From NCBI GenBank assembly GCA_034721895.1, contig JAYEND010000052.1, positions 1 to 7,448 of the forward strand: a DNA stretch of 7,448 nucleotides, given 5' to 3'. The position numbers and the translations under genes were made by a program. This document shows positions 1-5,992 of the stretch, piece by piece. The notes below the pieces were generated by a model. It saw only the letters and a program-made list of their open reading frames with translations, was not told the DNA's origin and did no database searches. Numbering within the stretch: the first letter of the stretch is position 1; each line of letters begins with the position of its first letter. Source of the stretch: SZUA-451 sp034721895 (lineage in GTDB: Bacteria; Campylobacterota; Campylobacteria; Campylobacterales; Sulfurovaceae).

Positions 1-927
1 GCCAGAAACTACATATGTTAGGCCTAGAAGTAAAAAAGCTACAAAACTGATAAGGCCGAAAGCTTTTATCACAGCATTTTGAAATCTCGGCAAATCATTT
101 TGGATCACACTTAACATTGGGAACAAAACTGCCATGAGGCTGCCGGCAGAAAGCTGATTGATCATAAAGTTTAGTGACTTGGCACGCTCAAAATAACCCA
201 AAGTCGCGGGTGCAAATAATTTTCCTATAACAATATAATCCAAACGTGAAAAAATTGCCTCAAGCAGGCCAGATAAAAAAATACGGAATCCAAATCCCCA
301 TAGCTGTATAAGTGCCTTGAAAGATAATTGTAATGCAGGTGTCCACTTGGCGGCAAACCAAACAATAATATTGTAAATGACACCTCTCAATAATATCTGA
401 GCTACAAGGCTCCATACCCCTGCACCGTAGAATGCCAGAAAGATTCCAATGACACCACTTATCAGGGAAGCGATAAAATTTGTTTTTGTCAATAGAGCAT
501 AGTTCAGCTCTTTGCGTAATTTTATATTTTGCAAAGAGCTGAACGAGTTAATGAGGAAAGTTAAAGACATCACCTGAACTAAAGGGGTAAGCTCACTACT
601 GTCATAAAAATGTGCTATCCAGGAAGCTGAAAAATAAGTAATGAGGGTCAGGATTGCGCCGACAAAAATATTGAAATAAAAAACAGAAGAGTAGTGGACA
701 GGAAGTAGTCTCCGTCGCTGAATCAAAGCTGCGCCTAGACCGACATCCGTAAAGACTTCAGCTATAGTAACAATAACCATAATCATTGCAATCAAACCAA
801 AGTCTGAAGGCTCCAGCATCCTTGCCAGAAAGATGGAGACAATAAAGGTCGTTCCATAAGTAGCTATTTTTCCAAAAAAATCCCAGAAAAAGGCTTTGAT
901 TCCTCTTGACTTTAAATTATCGCTCAT
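1..927 (-). CDS. Wzx/TuaB-type polysaccharide flippase, N-terminal 309 residues (3' end beyond window)
   Basis: This is an inner-membrane lipid-linked oligosaccharide or polysaccharide translocase of the MOP superfamily (WzxC/TuaB-like, Polysacc_synt family). The frame is open from the ATG at 927 to base 1 with no stop, so the C-terminus is missing. Hydrophobic segments lie near residues 13-36, 44-66, 82-105, 150-170, 172-192 and 288-308. Family-typical stretches are DVGLGAALIQRR (61-72), LDYIVIGKL...LGYFERAKSL (229-252) and the VLFPMLS stretch (267-273). The start is fixed by an in-frame TAG two codons upstream; no clear Shine-Dalgarno precedes it. It follows the aminotransferase after an 81-base gap and probably belongs to the same polysaccharide locus, exporting the repeat unit built from the sugars made upstream. 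The glycan substrate cannot be read from the sequence. Confidence 0.9.
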   Translation of the reverse strand, partial: MSDNLKSRGIKAFFWDFFGKIATYGTTFIVSIFLARMLEPSDFGLIAMIMVIVTIAEVFTDVGLGAALIQRRRLLPVHYSSVFYFNIFVGAILTLITYFSASWIAHFYDSSELTPLVQVMSLTFLINSFSSLQNIKLRKELNYALLTKTNFIASLISGVIGIFLAFYGAGVWSLVAQILLRGVIYNIIVWFAAKWTPALQLSFKALIQLWGFGFRIFLSGLLEAIFSRLDYIVIGKLFAPATLGYFERAKSLNFMINQLSAGSLMAVLFPMLSVIQNDLPRFQNAVIKAFGLISFVAFLLLGLTYVVSG

Positions 928-940
928 AAGCTACGACCAT
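917..940 (-). other. Possible 7-codon leader ORF overlapping the flippase start
   Basis: An ATG at 940 preceded by AGTAGG with a 7-base spacer opens a tiny frame (MVVAYER, then TAA at 919-917) that spans the flippase ATG at 927 in another frame. The flippase ATG itself has no recognisable ribosome-binding site, so coupled re-initiation from this mini-ORF is conceivable. It may equally be chance in AT-rich DNA. Confidence 0.2.
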
Positions 941-1008
941 TACACTACCTACTGGTTAATTAGAAAAAGTCGAAATGTAAAATACTATTACAAATAAGTA
1001 TTTCTGCA
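928..1008. other. 81-base intergenic gap between aminotransferase and flippase
   Basis: This is the only sizeable gap among the polysaccharide genes. It contains a weak AT-rich inverted repeat (980-986 against 997-1003, 7-bp stem, 10-base loop, one G:C pair) without an adjoining T-run on either strand. The minus strand also carries a TGTAAT hexamer just before the flippase mini-ORF, with no good -35 box. No convincing terminator or promoter is visible, so read-through into the flippase is the simplest reading. Confidence 0.5.
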
Positions 1009-2118
1009 TTAATTTGTACCTTTGCTGAAATATTCTCTCTGTTGCCCGACATATCCCCTGATAATATCAATAATATTGTCCTGCGTATCCACTTCCAAAC
1101 CGGGGTAAATAGGCAAAGCTAAAATACGACTTGCTACACTTCTTGAAACCTTCATGGTCTGCCTATCTGTCAAATATGGCAATGTATCAAGTGAAGGATA
1201 AAAATATCTTCTCGGAAAAATATCATTTTCACTTAACAATTTTTTAACACGAAGCATTTGCTGCTCATTCTCGAAAAGTGCCGGAAAATAGGCAAAATTG
1301 CTTGTAGCATTCGGGTTTTTGATCTGAATACCAACAACATCGTTCAATGCTTTATAATAACGATCGTATATCTCTTCGCGCTGCTCTAAAATTAGTTCCA
1401 TATCATCAAGAACACACAATCCCATGGCAGCTTCAAATTCATTCATTTTGGCATTGGTGCCCAATGCTTTGACTGATTCCGGTCCATCTATACCAAAATT
1501 GATCAAATATTTTGCATCCTGTACCAACCTGTCATCATTTATGATGAGTGCACCGCCTTCGATTGTATGAAACAGTTTTGTCGCGTGAAAACTGATCGTT
1601 GAAACATCGCCATGGCTCAATAAACTCTTACCCTTATAGTTCTCACCAAAGGCGTGTGCTGCATCATAAATAACTTTCAGGTTGTGCTTATCGGCGATCT
1701 TTTCTATATCTTCAACTTCACAGGCATTTCCAAATACATGCACAGGAAGAATGGCACTTGTTTGCTCTGTAATGGCTGCTTCTACATTTTTGGGATCAAG
1801 ATTAAATGTTTTCGGATCAATATCTGCAAAAACAGGCTTTAAGCCATTGGATATCAGGGAGCTGGTAGTAGCTACAAAACTAAAAGGTGTTGTGATGACT
1901 TCACCTTTTAAGCGCAAAAGCCTGTATGCAATTTCCAAAGCTATGGTTCCGTTGGCTACTAAAACAATATTTTTCACTCCCAGATACTCTGCCAACCTTG
2001 ACTGTAGTTCCTGCACCAATGGCCCCTCATTGGTAACCCATCCACTTTCATAGATCTTATCAACATAGGCAAAATATTTTTGCTTATTTGGCATATATGT
2101 TTTTGTAACATTGATCAT
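1009..2118 (-). CDS. DegT/DnrJ/EryC1/StrS sugar aminotransferase, VioA-like (dTDP-4-amino-4,6-dideoxyglucose transaminase)
   Basis: This is a PLP-dependent nucleotide-sugar aminotransferase that transfers an amino group to a keto-sugar nucleotide in the cytoplasm. With the start used here it is 369 residues, normal for the family. Visible landmarks are the phosphate-binding NGTIAL (56-61), the cofactor aspartate in YDAAHAFG (Asp152), and the PLP lysine in SFHATKLFHTIEGG (Lys181). A longer frame begins at 2139, but the ATG at 2118 is preferred. It has GGAG eight bases upstream (2130-2127), overlaps the rfbB stop as ATGA, and gives a family-like N-terminus (MINVTKTYMP). The neighbouring RfbB makes dTDP-4-keto-6-deoxyglucose, the VioA substrate, so the likely product is dTDP-viosamine (Qui4N). 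The family call is firm. The exact sugar and C-4 regiochemistry are inferred from resemblance to VioA and from context; no N-acyltransferase (VioB) is in the window. Confidence 0.9.
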   Translation of the reverse strand: MINVTKTYMPNKQKYFAYVDKIYESGWVTNEGPLVQELQSRLAEYLGVKNIVLVANGTIALEIAYRLLRLKGEVITTPFSFVATTSSLISNGLKPVFADIDPKTFNLDPKNVEAAITEQTSAILPVHVFGNACEVEDIEKIADKHNLKVIYDAAHAFGENYKGKSLLSHGDVSTISFHATKLFHTIEGGALIINDDRLVQDAKYLINFGIDGPESVKALGTNAKMNEFEAAMGLCVLDDMELILEQREEIYDRYYKALNDVVGIQIKNPNATSNFAYFPALFENEQQMLRVKKLLSENDIFPRRYFYPSLDTLPYLTDRQTMKVSRSVASRILALPIYPGLEVDTQDNIIDIIRGYVGQQREYFSKGTN

Positions 2119-3122
2119 TGATATTTCTCCAGATACCATTTTATGGTTTTAACGATACCGCTTTCGAAATTCTCATCGGCCTTCCATCCAAGCTCATTTT
2201 CGATTTTTGTGGCATCAATGGCATAGCGTCTGTCGTGCCCTGCTCTATCTTCGACATAGGTAATCTGTTCTTTATAGCTCTTCTCTTTCGGGACGAGATC
2301 ATCAAGAATTTCGCATATTTTATCAACGATATAATTGTTATTACGTTCGTTGCGTCCGCCGATGTTATAAACTTCGCCATTGTTCCCCGTATGATACACA
2401 AGGTCGATCCCTTTGCAGTGATCCAAAACATAGAGCCAGTCACGGATATTTTTACCGTCACCGTAAATTGGAATATTCTCACCATTAATCGCTTTTCGGA
2501 TGATCGTCGGGATCAGCTTCTCGTCATGCTGTTTGGGGCCGTAGTTGTTCGAACAGTTGGTAATGACTGTCTCCATACCGTAAGTATGATGATAACTTCG
2601 CACTACCATATCGCTTCCTGCTTTCGAAGCTGAGTAGGGAGAATTTGGCGCATAGGGAGTTTCTTCGGTAAAGAGTCCTTCTTCTCCCAGTGTACCGTAA
2701 ACCTCATCGGTAGATATATGATGGAAGCGGCACTCTTCATATCCTGGCTTATGAACAAACGGCTTTTCCATCCAATACTTGTAGGCTACATCAATAAGCG
2801 TGAAAGTACCGTTGACATTGGTCTCAATAAATATACCAGGGTTCTTGATAGAGTTATCGACGTGCGATTCTGCAGCAAAGTGGATCACGCCCCTTATATC
2901 ATGCTCAGTAAAAAGATATTCCAACAATTCTCTATTGCCGATATCTCCTTTTACAAAACTGTAGCGTTCACTCTTTTCCACTTCTTTTAAGTTTTCCAAA
3001 TTACCGGCATAAGTGAGAAGATCCAGGTTGACAATATGATACTCAGGATATTTTTCCAAAAAGTATGGTACAAAATTACTTCCAATAAATCCCGCACACC
3101 CTGTCACTAAAATTGATTTCAT
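2115..3122 (-). CDS. rfbB: dTDP-glucose 4,6-dehydratase
   Basis: RfbB/RmlB is a short-chain dehydrogenase/reductase enzyme that converts dTDP-D-glucose to dTDP-4-keto-6-deoxy-D-glucose using bound NAD+. At 335 residues it is normal for the family. The Rossmann glycine motif is TGCAGFIGS (Gly8, Gly11, Gly14). The catalytic set is HISTDEVYG (Thr138, Asp139, Glu140) with YSASK (Tyr163, Lys167). Further family blocks are HFAAESHVDNSI (81-92), NNYGPKQ (192-198) and the substrate-binding RDWLYVLDH (227-235). The ATG at 3122 overlaps the rfbD stop (ATGA) and has AAGGA at 3133-3129 with a 6-base spacer, so rfbD and rfbB are probably translationally coupled. Its product is the branch point of this operon: RfbC/RfbD take it to dTDP-L-rhamnose and the next gene probably aminates it. 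The enzyme that supplies dTDP-glucose (RfbA) is not in the window. Confidence 0.97.
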   Translation of the reverse strand: MKSILVTGCAGFIGSNFVPYFLEKYPEYHIVNLDLLTYAGNLENLKEVEKSERYSFVKGDIGNRELLEYLFTEHDIRGVIHFAAESHVDNSIKNPGIFIETNVNGTFTLIDVAYKYWMEKPFVHKPGYEECRFHHISTDEVYGTLGEEGLFTEETPYAPNSPYSASKAGSDMVVRSYHHTYGMETVITNCSNNYGPKQHDEKLIPTIIRKAINGENIPIYGDGKNIRDWLYVLDHCKGIDLVYHTGNNGEVYNIGGRNERNNNYIVDKICEILDDLVPKEKSYKEQITYVEDRAGHDRRYAIDATKIENELGWKADENFESGIVKTIKWYLEKYQ

Positions 3123-4027
3123 TCTTTATCCTTGTTGTTGATTTTTTTTAGGCACTCTCTCAATGAATCTTTCCAGTAGGGGATTGAGGTTCCTAATTCA
3201 TTCTTTATTTTAACCTTGTTCAAAACACTGTAGTGAGGCCTTTTTGCCGGTGTCGGATACTCTTTGGTCTCTATTGCATTGACTTTGCAGTTAATATTTG
3301 ATAATTCAAAAATTGTTTTGGCAAAATCATACCAGCTGCATACCCCTTCATTGCTGTAGTGATAGAGTGCGCAATTTTGAATTTTGCACCCTAGGGTATT
3401 TCCTTTGGTCAATTTTGAATTTTGAATGTTTTCCAGGATCACCCATGCTAAATCTTTTGCATAAGTTGGTGTTCCGACCTGATCAAAAATCACTCCCAGC
3501 TCGTCGCGCTCTTCACCTAAATGCAACATGGTCTTCACAAAATTGCTGCCATAGCTTGAATAGAGCCATGATGTTCTTATGATGGCAGAGTTGGCAGGAT
3601 CAATGGAGAGTATCGCCTCTTCGCCGGCAAGCTTGGTCTGCCCGTAAACACCTTGCGGATCTGTTTGATCAGTTTCGATATAAGGTTTATAATTTTTGCC
3701 ATCGAAAACGTAGTCTGTTGAAATATGTATGAGCTGAATTTTGCCCTCTTTGGCAATTTCAGCCAATCTTTTGACAGCATCCGTATTGATAGCTTTTGCT
3801 GCTTCAGTATCTTCTTCAGCCTTATCAACTGCAGTGTATGCTGCTGTATTGATAATCACATCAAATCTGTTATGTGTGAAATAAGTCTCAACCGCTTCCA
3901 GGTCACTTAAATCCAAAATGGCCCGATTAAGAAATGTGAAATCAAATTCTGCAAACTCTGAAGCAAGTTCTGCGATCTCGCTGCCAAGCTGACCATTGGC
4001 AGCAGTGACCAGAATTTTTTTATCCAT
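3119..4027 (-). CDS. rfbD: dTDP-4-dehydrorhamnose reductase
   Basis: RfbD/RmlD catalyses the last step of dTDP-L-rhamnose synthesis, the NAD(P)H-dependent reduction of dTDP-4-keto-L-rhamnose. The protein has 302 residues. Visible motifs are the nucleotide-binding TAANGQLGSE (8-17), HISTDYVFDG (101-110), YGQTK (Tyr128, Lys132), RTSWLYS (152-158), HYSNEGVCSWYDFA (223-236) and the RPHYSVL block (263-269). Two oddities stand out. The first Gly of the usual TGxxGQLG loop is Ala (residue 9). Residues about 202-219, between VILENI and ALYHYSNEG, look longer than usual and are encoded by a repeat-bearing DNA stretch (3369-3430). The frame extends upstream to 4111 inside rfbC. The ATG at 4027 is chosen because it gives the normal N-terminus (MDKKILVTAANGQLG) and overlaps the rfbC stop by 8 bases; its ribosome-binding site (GGCGA) is weak. 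An in-frame ATG at 4042 is a less likely alternative. Confidence 0.95.
   Translation of the reverse strand: MDKKILVTAANGQLGSEIAELASEFAEFDFTFLNRAILDLSDLEAVETYFTHNRFDVIINTAAYTAVDKAEEDTEAAKAINTDAVKRLAEIAKEGKIQLIHISTDYVFDGKNYKPYIETDQTDPQGVYGQTKLAGEEAILSIDPANSAIIRTSWLYSSYGSNFVKTMLHLGEERDELGVIFDQVGTPTYAKDLAWVILENIQNSKLTKGNTLGCKIQNCALYHYSNEGVCSWYDFAKTIFELSNINCKVNAIETKEYPTPAKRPHYSVLNKVKIKNELGTSIPYWKDSLRECLKKINNKDKE
3372..3424. repeat. Direct-repeat-flanked palindromic segment inside rfbD (possible small inserted element)
   Basis: Two exact 15-base copies of CAATTTTGAATTTTG lie at 3372-3386 and 3410-3424, each made of two near-tandem heptamers. Between them is a perfect 10-base palindrome, ACCCTAGGGT (3388-3397), and CCTTTGG (3402-3408), which can pair imperfectly with CCTAGGG. 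The copies are offset by 38 bases, so rfbD reads one as QNSKL and the other as (C)KIQN(C) in a different frame. This points to a repeat kept at the DNA level rather than a protein repeat. The encoded peptide (residues about 202-219) lies where RmlD proteins normally have a short linker. It resembles in behaviour the palindromic elements that insert in frame into genes of Rickettsia, but no relationship by sequence is claimed. Confidence 0.6.
3388..3397. repeat. 10-bp perfect palindrome ACCCTAGGGT
   Basis: ACCCTAGGGT is self-complementary and centred on CTAG, a tetranucleotide that is usually rare in bacterial coding DNA. It sits between the two direct-repeat copies inside rfbD and encodes part of the GNTLG linker peptide. 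It could be the core of a small mobile or structural element; chance cannot be excluded from this one copy. Confidence 0.6.
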
Positions 4028-4595
4028 AGAGATTTTCGCCATAATCAAAAAGTTTATCGGCATTTGCCAATAGTGGCTGCATCTGGTCTTTGACAGAAAG
4101 CCGTAAAGCATCAGAATCTAACTGCCACTCTATATTGAGTGTTGGATCATTAAATGCAATCCCTCTATCAAACTCCTTGGAGTAATAGTTATCGACCTTA
4201 TATGAAAATATAGCCTCCTCGGAAAGCACTACAAACCCATGAGCAAACCCACGCGGAATAAATAACATACGTTTATTCTCCTCGGAGAGTTCAATTGACA
4301 CATATTTACCGAATGTCGGAGACCCTTTGCGAATATCTACAGCAATATCCAGGATTTTACCATTGATGACACGCACCAATTTACTCTGAGCAAAAGGCGG
4401 AAGTTGAAAATGCAGGCCGCGAAGTACACCATAGGTAGATTTCGACTCATTATCCTGTACAAAATCAACACTGTGCCCTATCGCTTCTTCGAGCTTATCT
4501 TCTCGGAAAGTTTCAACAAAATATCCCCTGTCATCCGCAAAAACTATCGGTTCGATGATAATGACATCAGATATGTCAGTTTTGATAAACTTCAT
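4020..4595 (-). CDS. rfbC: dTDP-4-dehydrorhamnose 3,5-epimerase
   Basis: RfbC/RmlC is a cupin-fold epimerase that converts dTDP-4-keto-6-deoxy-D-glucose to dTDP-4-keto-L-rhamnose by epimerising C3 and C5. It has 191 residues, normal for the family. Visible blocks are DDRGYFVETFR (21-31), YGVLRGLHFQ with catalytic His62 (55-64), AQSKLVRV with Lys72, DIRKGSPTFG (87-96), FIPRGFAHGFVVLS with His119 (112-125), SYKVDNYYS with Tyr132 (131-139), and LSVKD with Asp170, the partner of the active-site histidine. It starts six bases after the cysQ stop. A GGGGA stretch lies about 12 bases before the ATG, so the ribosome-binding site is only moderate. Its 3' end overlaps rfbD by eight bases (ATGGATAA). 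This is the first sugar gene after the sulfate-activation genes and the point where the operon changes theme. Confidence 0.97.
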   Translation of the reverse strand: MKFIKTDISDVIIIEPIVFADDRGYFVETFREDKLEEAIGHSVDFVQDNESKSTYGVLRGLHFQLPPFAQSKLVRVINGKILDIAVDIRKGSPTFGKYVSIELSEENKRMLFIPRGFAHGFVVLSEEAIFSYKVDNYYSKEFDRGIAFNDPTLNIEWQLDSDALRLSVKDQMQPLLANADKLFDYGENLYG

Positions 4596-4601
4596 TCTGC
4601 T

Positions 4602-5369
4602 CTACTTTCCCCTGACTATAAACCAGGGATTTAACAGATTTTCCTTGTTGTAGACGACAGGCTTGTTATTTTCAAATTGCACAACCTGTTTACCGCTCTC
4701 AAGGACTACAGCATGTGCTGCTCCTGTATCCCACTCCATCGTTGGAGCAAGTCTTGGATAAATATCGGCTGTCCCCTCTGCCACCATGCAAAGTTTAAGT
4801 GAGCTGCCTTTGGATACGAGGTCTAATTTTTCTGTTCCAAGCGCCAATTCATCGATAAACTCCTGCGTCTCTTCGGAAAGATGCGACTTTGACGCCACAA
4901 CACTCAAGTGTTTTTCCGGCTCTGCATTTGTTTTGAGCGGCAGTCTCTCTTCATTTTTAAAGGCACCCTCATCTTTCTTGGCAGAGTACATATCCTCCAA
5001 TACCGGAGCATAGACAACACCTAAAACCGGTGTGTCTTTATGGATCAAAGCAATGTTGACAGTAAACTCGCCATTCTTTTTGATAAACTCTTTAGTGCCG
5101 TCAATCGGGTCGATCAACCAGAAAAAATCCCAGCTCTTTCTCTCAGTATAGGGTGCTGCTTTATTTTCTTCGGACAGAATAGGAATATCAGGATAAAGGC
5201 TTGTCAAAGCATTGCAAATGATCTCATTTGATTTCAAGTCTGCTTCAGTAAGAGGTGATTTGTCATCTTTATATTCGACTGAAAAGTCTTTTTCATAAAT
5301 ATCCATGATGGCATCGCCCGCTTCTTTGGCAATCCCTACGATCTCGTCCAGATTAATTTGATCCAGCAT
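4602..5369 (-). CDS. cysQ: 3'(2'),5'-bisphosphate nucleotidase CysQ
   Basis: CysQ is a Mg2+-dependent, usually lithium-sensitive phosphatase of the inositol monophosphatase superfamily. It removes the 3'-phosphate of PAP (and can act on PAPS), clearing the by-product of PAPS use and limiting PAPS accumulation. The protein has 255 residues. The metal-binding motifs are SPLTEAD (38-44), SEE (66-68) and the signature DPIDGTKEFI (87-96), in which GTKEF is characteristic of CysQ rather than SuhB. The C-terminal EWDTGAAHAV stretch (212-221) provides the last metal ligand. It starts 11 bases after cysC; its AAGGA overlaps the cysC stop codon (TAAGGA) eight bases before the ATG. Position beside sat and cysC supports the PAP/PAPS role over a general inositol phosphatase. 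Confidence 0.95.
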   Translation of the reverse strand: MLDQINLDEIVGIAKEAGDAIMDIYEKDFSVEYKDDKSPLTEADLKSNEIICNALTSLYPDIPILSEENKAAPYTERKSWDFFWLIDPIDGTKEFIKKNGEFTVNIALIHKDTPVLGVVYAPVLEDMYSAKKDEGAFKNEERLPLKTNAEPEKHLSVVASKSHLSEETQEFIDELALGTEKLDLVSKGSSLKLCMVAEGTADIYPRLAPTMEWDTGAAHAVVLESGKQVVQFENNKPVVYNKENLLNPWFIVRGK

Positions 5370-5380
5370 TGATAACGTCC

Positions 5381-5974
5381 TTATATATAGTTATTTTTAC
5401 GCAAATAGTCAATAATGGAATCAGCACACTCTTCTACGCCAAGTTCACCTCTGATATGTATCTCTGGACTTTTCGGAGCCTCATAGGGTGAACTGATGCC
5501 TGTAAAATGCGGGATCTCTCCCTTTCTTGCCTTGACATAAAGCCCTTTTGGGTCTCGCTGTTCACATATTTCAAGTGGGGTATCAATAAAGACTTCGATA
5601 AATTCACCCTTGTTTGCCAATGCACGCACTGTATCGCGGTCTTCGCAAAATGGAGAGATAAAAGCAGTCAATGCGATCATTCCTGCATCTACAAAAAGAT
5701 TGCTGACTTCGCCGATTCGTCTAATATTTTCAATCCGGTCCTCATCACTGAATCCCAAATCTTTATTGAGCCCGTGGCGCACATTGTCACCATCAAGAAG
5801 ATAAGTGTGTTTTTTCAACTCTGCCAACTTGACCTCAACCGCATTGGCGATCGTAGACTTCCCGCTTCCGCTCAAACCTGTAAACCATAAGATGCAGGGC
5901 TTCTGCTCTTTCATTGTAGAGCGTTCCTCTTTATTCAGCTGATGATCATGCCAGACAATATTTTCATTTTCCAC
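5381..5974 (-). CDS. cysC: Adenylylsulfate (APS) kinase, GTG start
   Basis: CysC phosphorylates APS at the 3'-hydroxyl with ATP to give PAPS, the activated sulfate used by PAPS reductase and sulfotransferases. The protein has 197 residues. It shows the Walker A loop GLSGSGKST (33-41), GDNVRHGLNKDLGFS (62-76), DRIENIRR (79-86), FISPF with Ser107 at the position of the phospho-serine known in E. coli CysC (106-109), and the APS-binding segment DPKGLYVKARKGEI...FTGISSPYEAP. The start is a GTG at 5974. It is preceded by AAGGGA with a 7-base spacer, and the N-terminus it yields (ENIVWHDHQLNKEER) is typical of CysC. The first in-frame ATG, at 5914, would cut this off. It is a stand-alone kinase, not fused to CysN or Sat, lying 18 bases after sat. 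Confidence 0.96.
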   Translation of the reverse strand: MENENIVWHDHQLNKEERSTMKEQKPCILWFTGLSGSGKSTIANAVEVKLAELKKHTYLLDGDNVRHGLNKDLGFSDEDRIENIRRIGEVSNLFVDAGMIALTAFISPFCEDRDTVRALANKGEFIEVFIDTPLEICEQRDPKGLYVKARKGEIPHFTGISSPYEAPKSPEIHIRGELGVEECADSIIDYLRKNNYI

Positions 5975-5992
5975 TTTTCTATCCCTTGTTTT

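Noticed and set aside
980..1003. Inverted repeat AAATACT/AGTATTT after the aminotransferase gene as a terminator
   Set aside because: The stem has a single G:C pair, the loop is 10 bases and no T-run follows directly on either strand, so it is unlikely to terminate transcription.
1682..2053. Plus-strand open frame of 123 codons
   Set aside because: It lies wholly antisense to the well-supported aminotransferase gene, has no recognisable domain and is a shadow of that gene's codon pattern.
2119..2139. Longer N-terminus (MVSGEIS extension) for the aminotransferase
   Set aside because: The ATG at 2118 has a good GGAG, makes an ATGA overlap with rfbB and gives a typical family start; the extension would lie inside rfbB.
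2118..2633. Plus-strand open frame of 171 codons
   Set aside because: It is antisense to conserved rfbB coding sequence, including its substrate-binding region, and the product resembles no known family.
4028..4111. 28-residue N-terminal extension of rfbD
   Set aside because: It precedes the normal start of the Rossmann fold, lies within the rfbC coding region and has no ribosome-binding site.
5507..5890. Plus-strand open frame of 127 codons opposite cysC
   Set aside because: It mirrors the highly conserved cysC sequence and shows no start signal or domain of its own.
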